From: Hyphomicrobiaceae bacterium | Lineage (GTDB): Bacteria > Pseudomonadota > Alphaproteobacteria > Rhizobiales > Hyphomicrobiaceae | Assembly: GCA_008933705.1 (NCBI GenBank) | Contig: WBUN01000026.1 | Span: 1-64,000, forward strand | Reading direction: 5' to 3' | DNA length: 64,000 bases | Shown here: in pieces, positions 56,719 through 64,000 of the stretch | Numbering within the stretch: the first letter of the stretch is position 1 | Layout: each line of letters begins with the position of its first letter | Notes under the pieces: generated by a model | The model's database searches: none | Told to the model about the DNA's origin: nothing | Seen by the model: the letters and a program-made list of their open reading frames with translations, nothing else | Translations under genes and position numbers: made by a program

Positions 56719-56756
56719 GCTTGGAGCGTGAAGAGGTTGTCACAGAGCTGGATGGA

Positions 56757-57194
56757 TTACGCCGTCGCTGCGTGCGTTGCCCGTGAAGGCTCGGCACCGA
56801 GTTCGCCGTACTGGCCCGCCCGCAGGTCGCAGGCAACGAGCTGACGCTGCTCATCGGCGTTTGCCAGGAAATGCACGTGGACCTCGTTGGCACCGAGAAA
56901 AGCGCCGCGCTGGCGGATGTAGGCGAGGTTGAGCGTCGGTGCGTCACTCTGGCTGCAGCCGATATGCAGGGCGTGGTGGTGGCCTTGCTCATCGCGGCGC
57001 GCCAGCACGAAGCACGCTTTCGGCAGCGGCGGGCACTCGATCAGGCTGTAAACGCTGTGTATATAGCGCCGGCCGGATGCACCGCGCCAGAAATGGAACG
57101 AGACATCGGGCTCGCAGGCCGGTCCGGCGCAGGCCGCCGCCGGATTCGGCCGTCTCTCGGGAACGCGAGCGAGGCTGAGAATGCGAGCGGCCAT
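56757..57194 (-). CDS. Conserved hypothetical protein
   Basis: A 145-aa protein whose central part reads FHFWRGASGRRYIHSVYSLI, then a strand-rich region and NLAYIRQRGAFLGANEVHVH. It resembles a small family in Hyphomicrobiales; I do not know its function. Conserved His and Trp residues suggest a small ligand-binding fold. It lies 125 bp downstream of nrdJ on the same strand and may be co-transcribed with it. Confidence 0.75.
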   Translation of the reverse strand: MAARILSLARVPERRPNPAAACAGPACEPDVSFHFWRGASGRRYIHSVYSLIECPPLPKACFVLARRDEQGHHHALHIGCSQSDAPTLNLAYIRQRGAFLGANEVHVHFLANADEQRQLVACDLRAGQYGELGAEPSRATHAATA

Positions 57195-57319
57195 GAGCTA
57201 CACCGGTACTGGGAACGGAAAACTGGGGGTATGCCCACCTACCTAAGGGCGGTTTCCAGCCGAAATATGGCCGGAGCCGAGTGATTTCAAGGCATTGCTG
57301 CCGGCCCCTGGCAGGGCGT

Positions 57320-59686
57320 TCAGCCGCACCGGGAATATCCGCAGTTGTCGCAGACCCAGCACCCCTCGGAACGGTAAAGAGACTGGGAGCTGCACCGCGG
57401 GCAGATCCGGCCACGCTGCCGCTCGATGCCGGCAGCAAGCGTCTTGCGCTCGGCCTCGGCACCCCCCTCCCCGGCGATCCGCGGCGGAACGAGAAAGCCC
57501 GTGCGGATCATGTGGGTCTCGATCACGCCTCCGATGGCAGCGAGCAGGCTCGGCACGTAGCGCCCCGCCATCCACTGGCCGCCCTGGGGATCGAACACCG
57601 CTTTCAGCTCCTCCACGACGAAGGAGACGTCGCCGCCGCGCCGGAAGATGGCGCTGATCATGCGGGTCAGCGCCACCGTCCAGGCATAGTGCTCGAGGTT
57701 CTTCGAGTTGATGAAGATCTCGAACGGCCGGCGCCGGCCGTCGCGCTCGATGTCGTTGATGGTGATGTACATGGCGTGGTCGCTGCCCGGCCAGACCAGC
57801 TTGTAGGTGAAGCCGGCAAGCACGCCCTCGCGCTCCAGCGGCTGCGCCATGTAGACGATCTCGCCCGGCCGATCCGGAAGCCCCAACCCGGGAAGGAGGG
57901 GTGTCTCTGCGGCCGATGCGCCGGGTGGCCTTGCGACAATCGCCTGGCCCGAAGACGCTTCCGCGGGCTTCGCCGCCGCCCGGCTCAGGACGGCCCCTGT
58001 GACCACGTTCGGCCTGTAGGTGGTGCAGCCCTTGAGACCCAGCCCGTAGGCCTCGAGATAGACGTCCTTGAAGGCATCGAAGCTTATGTCGGGTGGACAA
58101 TTGATGGTCTTGGAGATCGAGCTGTCGACATGGCGCTGCAGGGCCGCCTGCATCTCCATGTGCGCCCGGGGCGGCAGCTCGTCGGTCGTCACGAAGGCCT
58201 TGGTCAGCGGCGCCGAAGCACCGAACTGCGCGCGATAGAGCGCATGCGCATAATCTTCGACGGCCTCCGTATGCGTCGAGCCGTCGCGCGCCAGCACCCG
58301 GCGTTCGTAGCGGAAGCCGAACACAGGCTCGATGCCGCTCGACACGTTACCCGCCAGCAGCGATATGGTGCCGGTCGGCGCAACCGATGTCAGAAGCCCG
58401 TTGCGGATGCCGTGACGCGCGATCTCGGCGCGCGCCGGCTCCGGCAAGCGCTGCACGTTCGGCGTGGCAAGGAATCGCTCGGCGTCATAGAGCGCAAACG
58501 CGCCCTTCTCCCGTGCAAGCCCGGCGCTGGCGAGATAGGCCACCTTCTGGATGGCCGCCATCCAGCGCTCGGCGAGCACGATCGCCTCGGGACTTCCGTA
58601 GCGCACGCCGGACAGGATCAGCGCATCGGCAAGACCGGTGACGCCGAGGCCGATGCGGCGCTTGGCCTTGGCCTCCTTCTTCTGCGCGGGCAGCGGATAG
58701 TTCGAGATGTCGATCACGTCATCGAGGAAGCGCACGGCAGTCGTCGTCAGGCTCTCGAGCTTCGCCTCGTCAAGGCGCGCGCTCGTCGTGAACGGCTTGT
58801 CGATCAGGCGTGCAAGATTGATGGAACCCAGCAGGCAGGCGCCATAGGGCGGCAAGGGCTGCTCGCCGCAAGGGTTCGTGGAGCTGATCTCCTCGCAGTA
58901 GGCGAGGTTGTTCTCGGCATTGATGCGATCGATGAAGACGACGCCCGGCTCGGCATATTCATAGGTCGCCCGCATCATGCGGTCCCACAGCGCACGCGCC
59001 CGGATGGTGCGATATACCTTGCCGTCGAACACCAGCTGCCACGGCTCGTCCTTGCGCACCGCGCTCACGAACGCGTCGGTCACCAGGACGGAGAGATTGA
59101 AATTGCGCAGGCGCGTTGCGTCCGACTTGGCATCGATGAAGGCCTCTATGTCGGGGTGGTCGCATCTGAGCGTCGCCATCATGGCGCCGCGCCGGGCGCC
59201 CGCCGACATGATCGTGCGGCACATGGCATCCCACACGTCCATGAAGCTGACGGGACCGGATGCGTCCGCGCCGATGCTCTTCACCAGCGCGCCCTTGGGA
59301 CGCAGGGTGGAAAAGTCGTGCCCTATCCCGCCCCCCTGCTGCATGGTGAGCGCGGCTTCCTTGACGTTCTCGAAGATGGAGCCGAGATCGTCCTCGATGC
59401 GCCCCATGACGAAGCAATTGAAGAGCGTAACCGCCCGCCCGGTTCCGGCGCCGGCGAGGATGCGGCCTGCGGGCAGGAACGTGAAATCCTGCATGGCTTC
59501 TGCGAAGCGCTTCTCCCAGCGCGCCCGCGCACGCTTTGGCTCGGCGGCCGCAGCAGCCTTGGCCACCCGCGCCCAGGTCTCCTCGATCGTTTGATCGAGC
59601 ACGGTCCCGTCGGCCGCCTTGAGGCGGTATTTCATGTTCCAGATCTGCTCGGAGATCCTCGGCAATGAGGGCGGTCGCGGACGCAT
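57320..59686 (-). CDS. nrdJ: Adenosylcobalamin-dependent ribonucleotide reductase (class II)
   Basis: Reduces ribonucleotides to deoxyribonucleotides using coenzyme B12, working with or without oxygen. The 788-aa short form lacks an ATP-cone. It has the first redox Cys in LFNCFVMGRIEDDLGS, NPCGEQPLPPYGACLLGSIN with the radical Cys, and SVAPTGTISLLAGNVSSGIE. Next come a TSCPD domain around GFTYKLVWPGSDHAM and a C-terminal zinc-ribbon-like CPRC...CDNCGYSRCG with the shuttle cysteines. Start ATG 59686 or GTG 59701; neither has a strong ribosome site. The upstream region holds a good sigma-70 promoter and an SOS box. Confidence 0.92.
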   Translation of the reverse strand: MRPRPPSLPRISEQIWNMKYRLKAADGTVLDQTIEETWARVAKAAAAAEPKRARARWEKRFAEAMQDFTFLPAGRILAGAGTGRAVTLFNCFVMGRIEDDLGSIFENVKEAALTMQQGGGIGHDFSTLRPKGALVKSIGADASGPVSFMDVWDAMCRTIMSAGARRGAMMATLRCDHPDIEAFIDAKSDATRLRNFNLSVLVTDAFVSAVRKDEPWQLVFDGKVYRTIRARALWDRMMRATYEYAEPGVVFIDRINAENNLAYCEEISSTNPCGEQPLPPYGACLLGSINLARLIDKPFTTSARLDEAKLESLTTTAVRFLDDVIDISNYPLPAQKKEAKAKRRIGLGVTGLADALILSGVRYGSPEAIVLAERWMAAIQKVAYLASAGLAREKGAFALYDAERFLATPNVQRLPEPARAEIARHGIRNGLLTSVAPTGTISLLAGNVSSGIEPVFGFRYERRVLARDGSTHTEAVEDYAHALYRAQFGASAPLTKAFVTTDELPPRAHMEMQAALQRHVDSSISKTINCPPDISFDAFKDVYLEAYGLGLKGCTTYRPNVVTGAVLSRAAAKPAEASSGQAIVARPPGASAAETPLLPGLGLPDRPGEIVYMAQPLEREGVLAGFTYKLVWPGSDHAMYITINDIERDGRRRPFEIFINSKNLEHYAWTVALTRMISAIFRRGGDVSFVVEELKAVFDPQGGQWMAGRYVPSLLAAIGGVIETHMIRTGFLVPPRIAGEGGAEAERKTLAAGIERQRGRICPRCSSQSLYRSEGCWVCDNCGYSRCG

Positions 59687-59722
59687 GGCAGGCCCAAACA
59701 CTGGAACGACAGAAGTCCTAGA

Positions 59723-59751
59723 AATCTAGGCTCTCAGGCGTGAAGAGTCAA
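59723..59751 (-). promoter_or_regulatory. nrdJ promoter
   Basis: On the minus strand, TTGACT (59746-59751) and TAGATT (59723-59728) are separated by exactly 17 bp, near-consensus housekeeping promoter elements directly upstream of the nrdJ start. Confidence 0.65.
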
Positions 59752-59756
59752 TAAAT

Positions 59757-59771
59757 GTTCCCTTTATGTTC
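59757..59771 (-). promoter_or_regulatory. Candidate LexA (SOS) box of nrdJ
   Basis: GTTC (59757-59760), seven bases, GTTC (59768-59771): the alphaproteobacterial LexA site GTTC-N7-GTTC with perfect half-sites and spacing. It abuts the -35 element, so LexA bound there could block transcription of nrdJ until DNA damage. Confidence 0.6.
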
Positions 59772-59804
59772 TATTTTTGTGCCAGCCTCGCCAGCAGCCG
59801 GGAT

Positions 59805-60581
59805 CTACGCTTGCGCCGTCCGCGCCTGCGCGCGCCCGGCCGCCGGCAAGGGCGGCGGATTGGGGGCGGCGCGCGCCTCCGCGATGAGGCGGTCGCAGGC
59901 GCTCTCGATGCGCTCCTGAATGAGCCGGCGCGCCTCGGCCCGCGGCAAGCCGGCAGGGATCGGTTCCAGGATCTCGACCACGATGGTGCCGGGGTAGCGC
60001 ATGAAGCTGCGCCGCGGCCAGAACAGCCCCGAGTTGAGGGCGACCGGCACGCAAGGCAGCCCCAGCCCGTCGTAGAGCGCCACGAAGCCCGGCTTGTAAT
60101 CGGGCGGCGCGCCGGGGGGCCGGCGGGTGCCTTCGGGAAATATCACGATCTCGCGGCCCTGCGCGGCCCTGCGGCGCGCATCCCGGATGAGCGCCTTCAG
60201 GGCGCTCGGACCTTTGTCGCGGCGGACGAAGATGTGCTCGAACTTGTGGCTGAACCACCCATACAGCGGAATCCAGCCGAGCTCGGCCTTCATGACCATT
60301 GCGGGATCGCGGAATACCGGGATCAGCCCGAACGTGTCCCACGCGGATTGATGCTTGGAGGCCACAAGGCAGGCGCCCTTGGGAAGCTTCTCGCGGCCCC
60401 GCAGCTCGAACGTGGTGCCGCAGATCACCTTGAGCCACCAGACGCTGGCGAGCCCGTGCAGGCGCAGCCCCTCCATGGCCCAACGCCGCGGCGCGAGCAG
60501 CAGCCAGCTGCCCAGCACCAGAAACAAGGCCGTATTTGCGTAGAATACGAGCGCGAAGACGAGCGAGCGCGCGATCGTCAT
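59805..60581 (-). CDS. plsC: 1-Acyl-sn-glycerol-3-phosphate acyltransferase
   Basis: Adds the second acyl chain in phospholipid synthesis. The 258-aa membrane protein has one N-terminal hydrophobic helix, the catalytic HX4D motif in SKHQSAWDTFGL and the substrate motif IFPEGTRRPPG. It starts eight bases after ydcF stops. ATG 60581 fits the family start; the frame is open upstream within ydcF. Confidence 0.92.
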   Translation of the reverse strand: MTIARSLVFALVFYANTALFLVLGSWLLLAPRRWAMEGLRLHGLASVWWLKVICGTTFELRGREKLPKGACLVASKHQSAWDTFGLIPVFRDPAMVMKAELGWIPLYGWFSHKFEHIFVRRDKGPSALKALIRDARRRAAQGREIVIFPEGTRRPPGAPPDYKPGFVALYDGLGLPCVPVALNSGLFWPRRSFMRYPGTIVVEILEPIPAGLPRAEARRLIQERIESACDRLIAEARAAPNPPPLPAAGRAQARTAQA

Positions 60582-60589
60582 CGGCCGCG

Positions 60590-61237
60590 TCACAGGCTCA
60601 ACGCCCGCACTGCGCCGCCGTCGGCCAGAGCGCTGCCCTCCCACGACCTGAACAGGCGGGCGACCCCGAAGCGGGCGGCCGAGGGAATGAACTTCACATA
60701 CTCGAAGAACAGCAGCCGGGCGGTGGCCGGGTTCCTCCACCAGCGCTCATTGCGAAAATCCTGCGTCGCGACCGGGAACGGAATGAGCATCACGTTCGGC
60801 ATGGCGCGGCCAAGCTCCGCCAGGCTGCGCGGCATGTGATAGCTCGACGTGACGATGATGAGCTTCGTGAACCGCTTGTCGGCCACCCAGGCCTTGGTCT
60901 CGTCCGCATTGCCGCTCGTGTCGTGCGCGGCGTAGCCGATGTCCACGCAGCAGTCGAACATCCGGCTGTTGAGCCCGCTCTGGCGGATGAGATCCTCCCG
61001 GCTGGTGATGCGGTTGACACCGGAAATCAGCAGGCGATCGCCGCGGCCCTGCTCCAGCAGCCGCACCGCCTCGGCAAGCCGGTGCTTGCCGCCGGTCAAG
61101 ACGACGATGCCATCGGCCCGCTCGATCCGCGGAGGCGTGTAATGCGCAACCCTGTTCGCGAAGATCACGAAGCCGGCGAGGAACGCAAAACAGAGTACGC
61201 CCGCGGCTCCGGCGATCCATCTGCCTGCTCGTGCCAC
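60590..61237 (-). CDS. YdcF-family (DUF218) membrane protein
   Basis: A 215-aa protein with one N-terminal transmembrane helix (about 8-28) and a DUF218 Rossmann-like domain: ADGIVVLTGGKHRLAEAVRL, then GRGDRLLISGVN and IIVTSSYHMPRSLAEL. Relatives (SanA, ElyC) affect envelope integrity and peptidoglycan precursor metabolism. Starts with GTG. Lies 121 bp downstream of ftsX, in the common ftsE-ftsX-ydcF-plsC order. Confidence 0.88.
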   Translation of the reverse strand: MARAGRWIAGAAGVLCFAFLAGFVIFANRVAHYTPPRIERADGIVVLTGGKHRLAEAVRLLEQGRGDRLLISGVNRITSREDLIRQSGLNSRMFDCCVDIGYAAHDTSGNADETKAWVADKRFTKLIIVTSSYHMPRSLAELGRAMPNVMLIPFPVATQDFRNERWWRNPATARLLFFEYVKFIPSAARFGVARLFRSWEGSALADGGAVRALSL

Positions 61238-61358
61238 GACACTTCTCCGAACGGTTGCCCGGCGTGGACAATGCCGTCAATCAAGCACATTAGCGGATTT
61301 CGGCACGGTTGTGACCCGCGCCGTCAAGAGCGTAAACAGCATTTCCGATGCAACTTGA

Positions 61359-62459
61359 TCAATGCTGACTATTCAGAATTCGGTAAACGCCGATTCGCGA
61401 CGTCAGCATGCACAGCGCGGCGATCACCAGAACGACGATGCCGAGCAGGAAGTATCCCGGCGGGTCGAGGGCGGCCGTGCCGATCAGGCGGCGGATCTCG
61501 GCAATCGTGACCGACCCCCCGCCGAGCAGCTCCATCACCGTCGGCATGACCAGGAACACAAACATGGCCCACACGGCCCCGACGATCCCTGCCCGTATGC
61601 CGAGCCGAAGAAAGTGCCGCTCGAACTCGCGCGCGATGAAGCGATCGGTCGCGCCCACGAAGTGCAGCACCTCGACGATATCGCGGTTCGAGGCCATGGC
61701 GCTCTTGGTGGCGGAGACGATGACGGCGGTGGTGGCGGCACCAACCAGGAGAAGAATGGCGAGCCCGCCCAGCGCGAACGAGCGGGTGATGGTGCGGATC
61801 TGCTGCTGCCAGCGGCGGTGATCATCAAGCGTGACGCCCTTGAACCGCTCGTCCAACGCTGCGCGCAGCGCTTCCAGATTGGGCGGGGTGTTGCGGTCGA
61901 TCTCAATCGCAATGAGACGCGGAACGGGCAGCGCCTTGAGCGCCTCCGTCTGGCCGAGCCAGGGCTCCAGAAGCTGAGCCGAATCGGCAACGCTCAACGC
62001 CCTTACGGTGGCGATGCCGTGCTGCTGCGACAGGAACCTGGTGACGTCGGCAACGACCTTGTCCATGTCGGTGCGCTCTTTGGCCTCGATCTGCACCGTG
62101 ACTTCGCTGGCGATGTCGCGCATCCAGGCCGAAGCCGACTGGTTCATGATGTACACCGCGCCGGCGGTGAGACAGGCGAGGAAGCACATGATGGTGATGA
62201 CCAGCGTCAGCGATCGACCGGTGACCGAGCCCGCTGGAACGATCGGCGCATTCGTCTGTCCCTTCTCGGTGCGGCGCGAGCGAGGCGTGCGCTCCTCGCC
62301 ACTCGACCGAAACCCGGTGCGCGTCTGCTGCTCGTGATGAACGCGCGCGCTCGGGAACGTCGCAGGGCCGGTGCGATCCCTGTAGGGATCGTGCTCCAGG
62401 CTCGCGTGCGAGGGCTGCAGCGTGGGCCGCCCCGTCGGTCTGTCATACGATCCGGACAT
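61359..62459 (-). CDS. ftsX: Cell division protein FtsX
   Basis: Membrane partner of FtsE at the division site, transmitting ATP-driven signals to periplasmic peptidoglycan hydrolases. The 366-aa protein has a long, basic, disordered cytoplasmic N-terminus of about 80 residues, TM1 near 82-105, a periplasmic domain with EVTVQIEAKERTDMDKVVAD, then three C-terminal helices. Its start overlaps the ftsE end by 17 bases. Confidence 0.92.
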   Translation of the reverse strand: MSGSYDRPTGRPTLQPSHASLEHDPYRDRTGPATFPSARVHHEQQTRTGFRSSGEERTPRSRRTEKGQTNAPIVPAGSVTGRSLTLVITIMCFLACLTAGAVYIMNQSASAWMRDIASEVTVQIEAKERTDMDKVVADVTRFLSQQHGIATVRALSVADSAQLLEPWLGQTEALKALPVPRLIAIEIDRNTPPNLEALRAALDERFKGVTLDDHRRWQQQIRTITRSFALGGLAILLLVGAATTAVIVSATKSAMASNRDIVEVLHFVGATDRFIAREFERHFLRLGIRAGIVGAVWAMFVFLVMPTVMELLGGGSVTIAEIRRLIGTAALDPPGYFLLGIVVLVIAALCMLTSRIGVYRILNSQH

Positions 62460-63099
62460 GGCCCTCGTGCAATTCCAGGCGCGGCGCTTTGGTCTGCCGC
62501 ATCAATTGATGGTCGTGGGTGGCGATGACGACGGAGGTCCCCAACCGGTTGAGCTCGATGAACAGGCGCAGCAGCCGGCGGGCCATCTGAGGGTCGACGT
62601 TGCCGGTCGGCTCATCGGCAAGCAGCAGCTCCGGCTTGTTGATGACCGCGCGCGCGATGGCCGCGCGCTGCTTCTCGCCGCCTGACAGCACTGAAGGAAA
62701 GGAATGCATGCGGTCCCCGAGACCGACCCATTGCAGCAGATCGGTGACATCCTCCTTGTAGTCCGAAATGCGCTTGCCGGTCACGCGCAGGGGCATGGCC
62801 ACATTTTCCCACGTCGTCATGTGATCGAGCAGGCGGAAATCCTGAAACACGATGCCGATGCGGCGGCGCAGCTGCGCACGCTTTGAGGGTGTCACACGGC
62901 TGATGTCATGGCCGAGTATCTGGATCTGGCCGCGCGTCGGCTGCATCGACATGAAAAGAAGCCGCAGCAGCGACGTCTTGCCCGAGCCCGATGGCCCGGT
63001 CAGGAAGTGAAAGGAGCCCGGGCGCAAATGAAAGGTCACGTCGCGGAGCACTTCGCCGCCGCGCGGATACTTCAGGCCGATACTCTGCAATCTAATCAC
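62443..63099 (-). CDS. ftsE: Cell division ATP-binding protein FtsE
   Basis: ATPase of the FtsEX complex. The 218-aa protein shows Walker [10 protein letters not shown], signature [14 protein letters not shown], Walker [14 protein letters not shown] and the switch His ATHDHQL. The start is GTG 63099, which gives the usual FtsE length and N-terminus ([10 protein letters not shown]); the frame continues upstream but without family similarity. Confidence 0.94.
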   Translation of the reverse strand: MIRLQSIGLKYPRGGEVLRDVTFHLRPGSFHFLTGPSGSGKTSLLRLLFMSMQPTRGQIQILGHDISRVTPSKRAQLRRRIGIVFQDFRLLDHMTTWENVAMPLRVTGKRISDYKEDVTDLLQWVGLGDRMHSFPSVLSGGEKQRAAIARAVINKPELLLADEPTGNVDPQMARRLLRLFIELNRLGTSVVIATHDHQLMRQTKAPRLELHEGHVRIV

Positions 63100-63270
63100 G
63101 TTCTGTCCCGGCCTCCGGCCCGAGGGGTTCGATGACCCTTTCCTGCGCAAAATGGGAAAAGCGATCAATCGTTCAGGATTGTGGCGGACTGATGGGCCGG
63201 TCCTCGTATACAACGCCGGGGTACGGACCCGCCATCGGATAGAATGCACGGGGATGCAAAAAGGTGTCGC

Positions 63271-63825
63271 ATGGCCGACGCTACGGCAACGAACGAGACC
63301 GTGAAGGTCATTTTTTCCGCTGAGGCGATTGCTGCCCGGATCGACGAGATCGCCAGGCAGATCGCGGTGCAGAAGCTGGAGAAGCTGCTGGTCGTGGCCG
63401 TCCTGACCGGCAGCTTCGTATTTGCCGCCGATCTCATCCGAGCCCTGCATCGCGTCGGGCTGACGCCGGAAATCGACTTCCTGTCGCTGTCGAGCTACCG
63501 CGAGGCCATGCGATCCTCGGGCCGGGTCGAGATCCTGCGGGATATCGAGACGGATGTGCACGACCGCAACGTGCTCATCATCGACGACATCCTGGAGTCA
63601 GGGCGCACGCTGGCATTTGCGAAGGATCTGATTGCCGCGCGGGGAGCAGCACAGGTCCTGACCTGCGTTCTGCTCGACAAGCCGGCCGTGCGCGCGGCCG
63701 AAATTGCCGCCGATTTCGGCGCGTTCCAATGCCCCGACGTATTTGTGGTAGGCTACGGAATGGATCTTGCGCGCCGCTACCGCGAGCTCCCCTACGTGGG
63801 CCAGGTCGTGCGCGGGGGAGCGTGA
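63271..63825 (+). CDS. hpt: Hypoxanthine phosphoribosyltransferase
   Basis: Purine salvage enzyme using PRPP. The 184-aa protein has the type I PRTase loop VLTGSFVFAADLIRAL and the PRPP-binding motif VLIIDDILESGRTLAFAKDL, then LLDKPAVR and the late DFVGFEI-equivalent region PDVFVVGYGMDL. ATG 63271 chosen with AAAGGTG upstream. Divergent from ftsE and followed 49 bp later by a receiver-domain gene. Confidence 0.93.
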   Translation: MADATATNETVKVIFSAEAIAARIDEIARQIAVQKLEKLLVVAVLTGSFVFAADLIRALHRVGLTPEIDFLSLSSYREAMRSSGRVEILRDIETDVHDRNVLIIDDILESGRTLAFAKDLIAARGAAQVLTCVLLDKPAVRAAEIAADFGAFQCPDVFVVGYGMDLARRYRELPYVGQVVRGGA

Positions 63826-63874
63826 GACAGGACAGCAACGGGGGAGGCCTAGGGCCTCGCGAGGGAGGGCTTCG

Positions 63875-64000
63875 ATGGCACGCATCCTTCTGGCCGACGA
63901 CGATGCAGCGGCTCGCGATCTTGTGCAGCGTGCGCTTGCCAGCGACGGCCACGAGGTGATCGTTACCCAGGACGGCTCGGAGGCGCTCGACCAGCTACAG
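63875..64000 (+). CDS. Response regulator receiver protein, CpdR-like (5' part only)
   Basis: The first 42 codons are present; the window ends inside the gene. The sequence opens MARILLADDDAAARDLVQRA, with the acidic triplet of a CheY-like receiver domain, and closely resembles the start of CpdR, which in alphaproteobacteria controls ClpXP proteolysis at the cell-cycle transition. Position beside hpt fits cpdR. GAGGGAGGG precedes the ATG. The phosphorylated Asp lies beyond the edge. Confidence 0.7.
   Translation, partial: MARILLADDDAAARDLVQRALASDGHEVIVTQDGSEALDQLQ

Noticed and set aside
57281-59668. A 795-codon plus-strand frame opposite nrdJ
   Set aside because: Antisense to an unmistakable class II reductase with all its catalytic motifs.

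Overview
The window is high-GC (mostly G/C at third codon positions), densely coding DNA from an alphaproteobacterium, most likely of the order Hyphomicrobiales. Pointers are the gene neighbourhoods (ftsE-ftsX-ydcF-plsC, hpt next to a CpdR-like receiver gene, hisC-tyrC, lgt-midA-pgeF), an ethylmalonyl-CoA pathway pair (ccr/ecm), a B12-dependent ribonucleotide reductase and an alphaproteobacterial-type LexA box (GTTC-N7-GTTC). I see no tRNA, rRNA, CRISPR array, transposase or phage gene. Functions are assigned by reading motifs and overall protein resemblance; no database search was run.

Left part, 1-13 kb. A 369-bp tandem repeat (two full units and one partial) made of palindromic intergenic elements plus what looks like a copied gene tail leads into an indolepyruvate:ferredoxin oxidoreductase pair (iorA-iorB). 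A divergent pair of MarR regulators follows, with an AATAGT/ACTATT dyad between them. Next come crotonyl-CoA carboxylase/reductase and ethylmalonyl-CoA mutase, transcribed divergently with a small membrane-protein gene between them. Then the aerobic benzoyl-CoA (box) pathway starts with its regulator boxR and a divergent benzoate-CoA ligase.

13-19 kb. This accessory block separates the two halves of the box pathway. It holds a SLATT-like membrane protein, a two-gene overlapping operon of membrane proteins (one with a TIR-reminiscent domain), a flavoprotein dehydrogenase, a ketopantoate-reductase-like enzyme and a DUF309 protein.

19-32.5 kb. One long plus-strand operon carries boxC, boxB, a 45-aa membrane peptide, boxA, a complete branched-chain-type ABC importer (Tat-exported binding protein, two permeases, two ATPases), an alpha/beta hydrolase, a degenerate metallo-beta-lactamase-fold protein, a flavin monooxygenase and a DUF2783 protein. 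Three copies of a TTGCA-rich dyad lie upstream of boxR, the ligase and boxC and are the best candidates for BoxR operators. The aldehyde dehydrogenase that normally completes the pathway (BoxD) is not in the window.

32.5-46.5 kb. An LplT-like transporter, thiS-thiG-thiE, envelope polysaccharide genes (GT87-type, O-antigen-ligase-type, PglF/WbpM-type, UDP-glucose dehydrogenase), a CHAD protein, ferrochelatase, and an SPFH protein followed by two NfeD proteins.

46.5-64 kb is mostly housekeeping: prs, a two-module lipoprotein with a clear downstream terminator, pgeF, midA, lgt, ubiK, ybjN-like, proC, hisC, tyrC, chaC, a conserved unknown, nrdJ behind a textbook promoter and SOS box, plsC, ydcF, ftsX, ftsE, hpt, and the start of a response-regulator gene cut by the window edge.

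Nothing here is demonstrably a new system. The most worthwhile leads are the 13.2-15.9 kb membrane cluster, the candidate BoxR operators, the SOS-type control of nrdJ, and a 69-bp palindromic element that sits in frame inside iorB and again between boxC and boxB.
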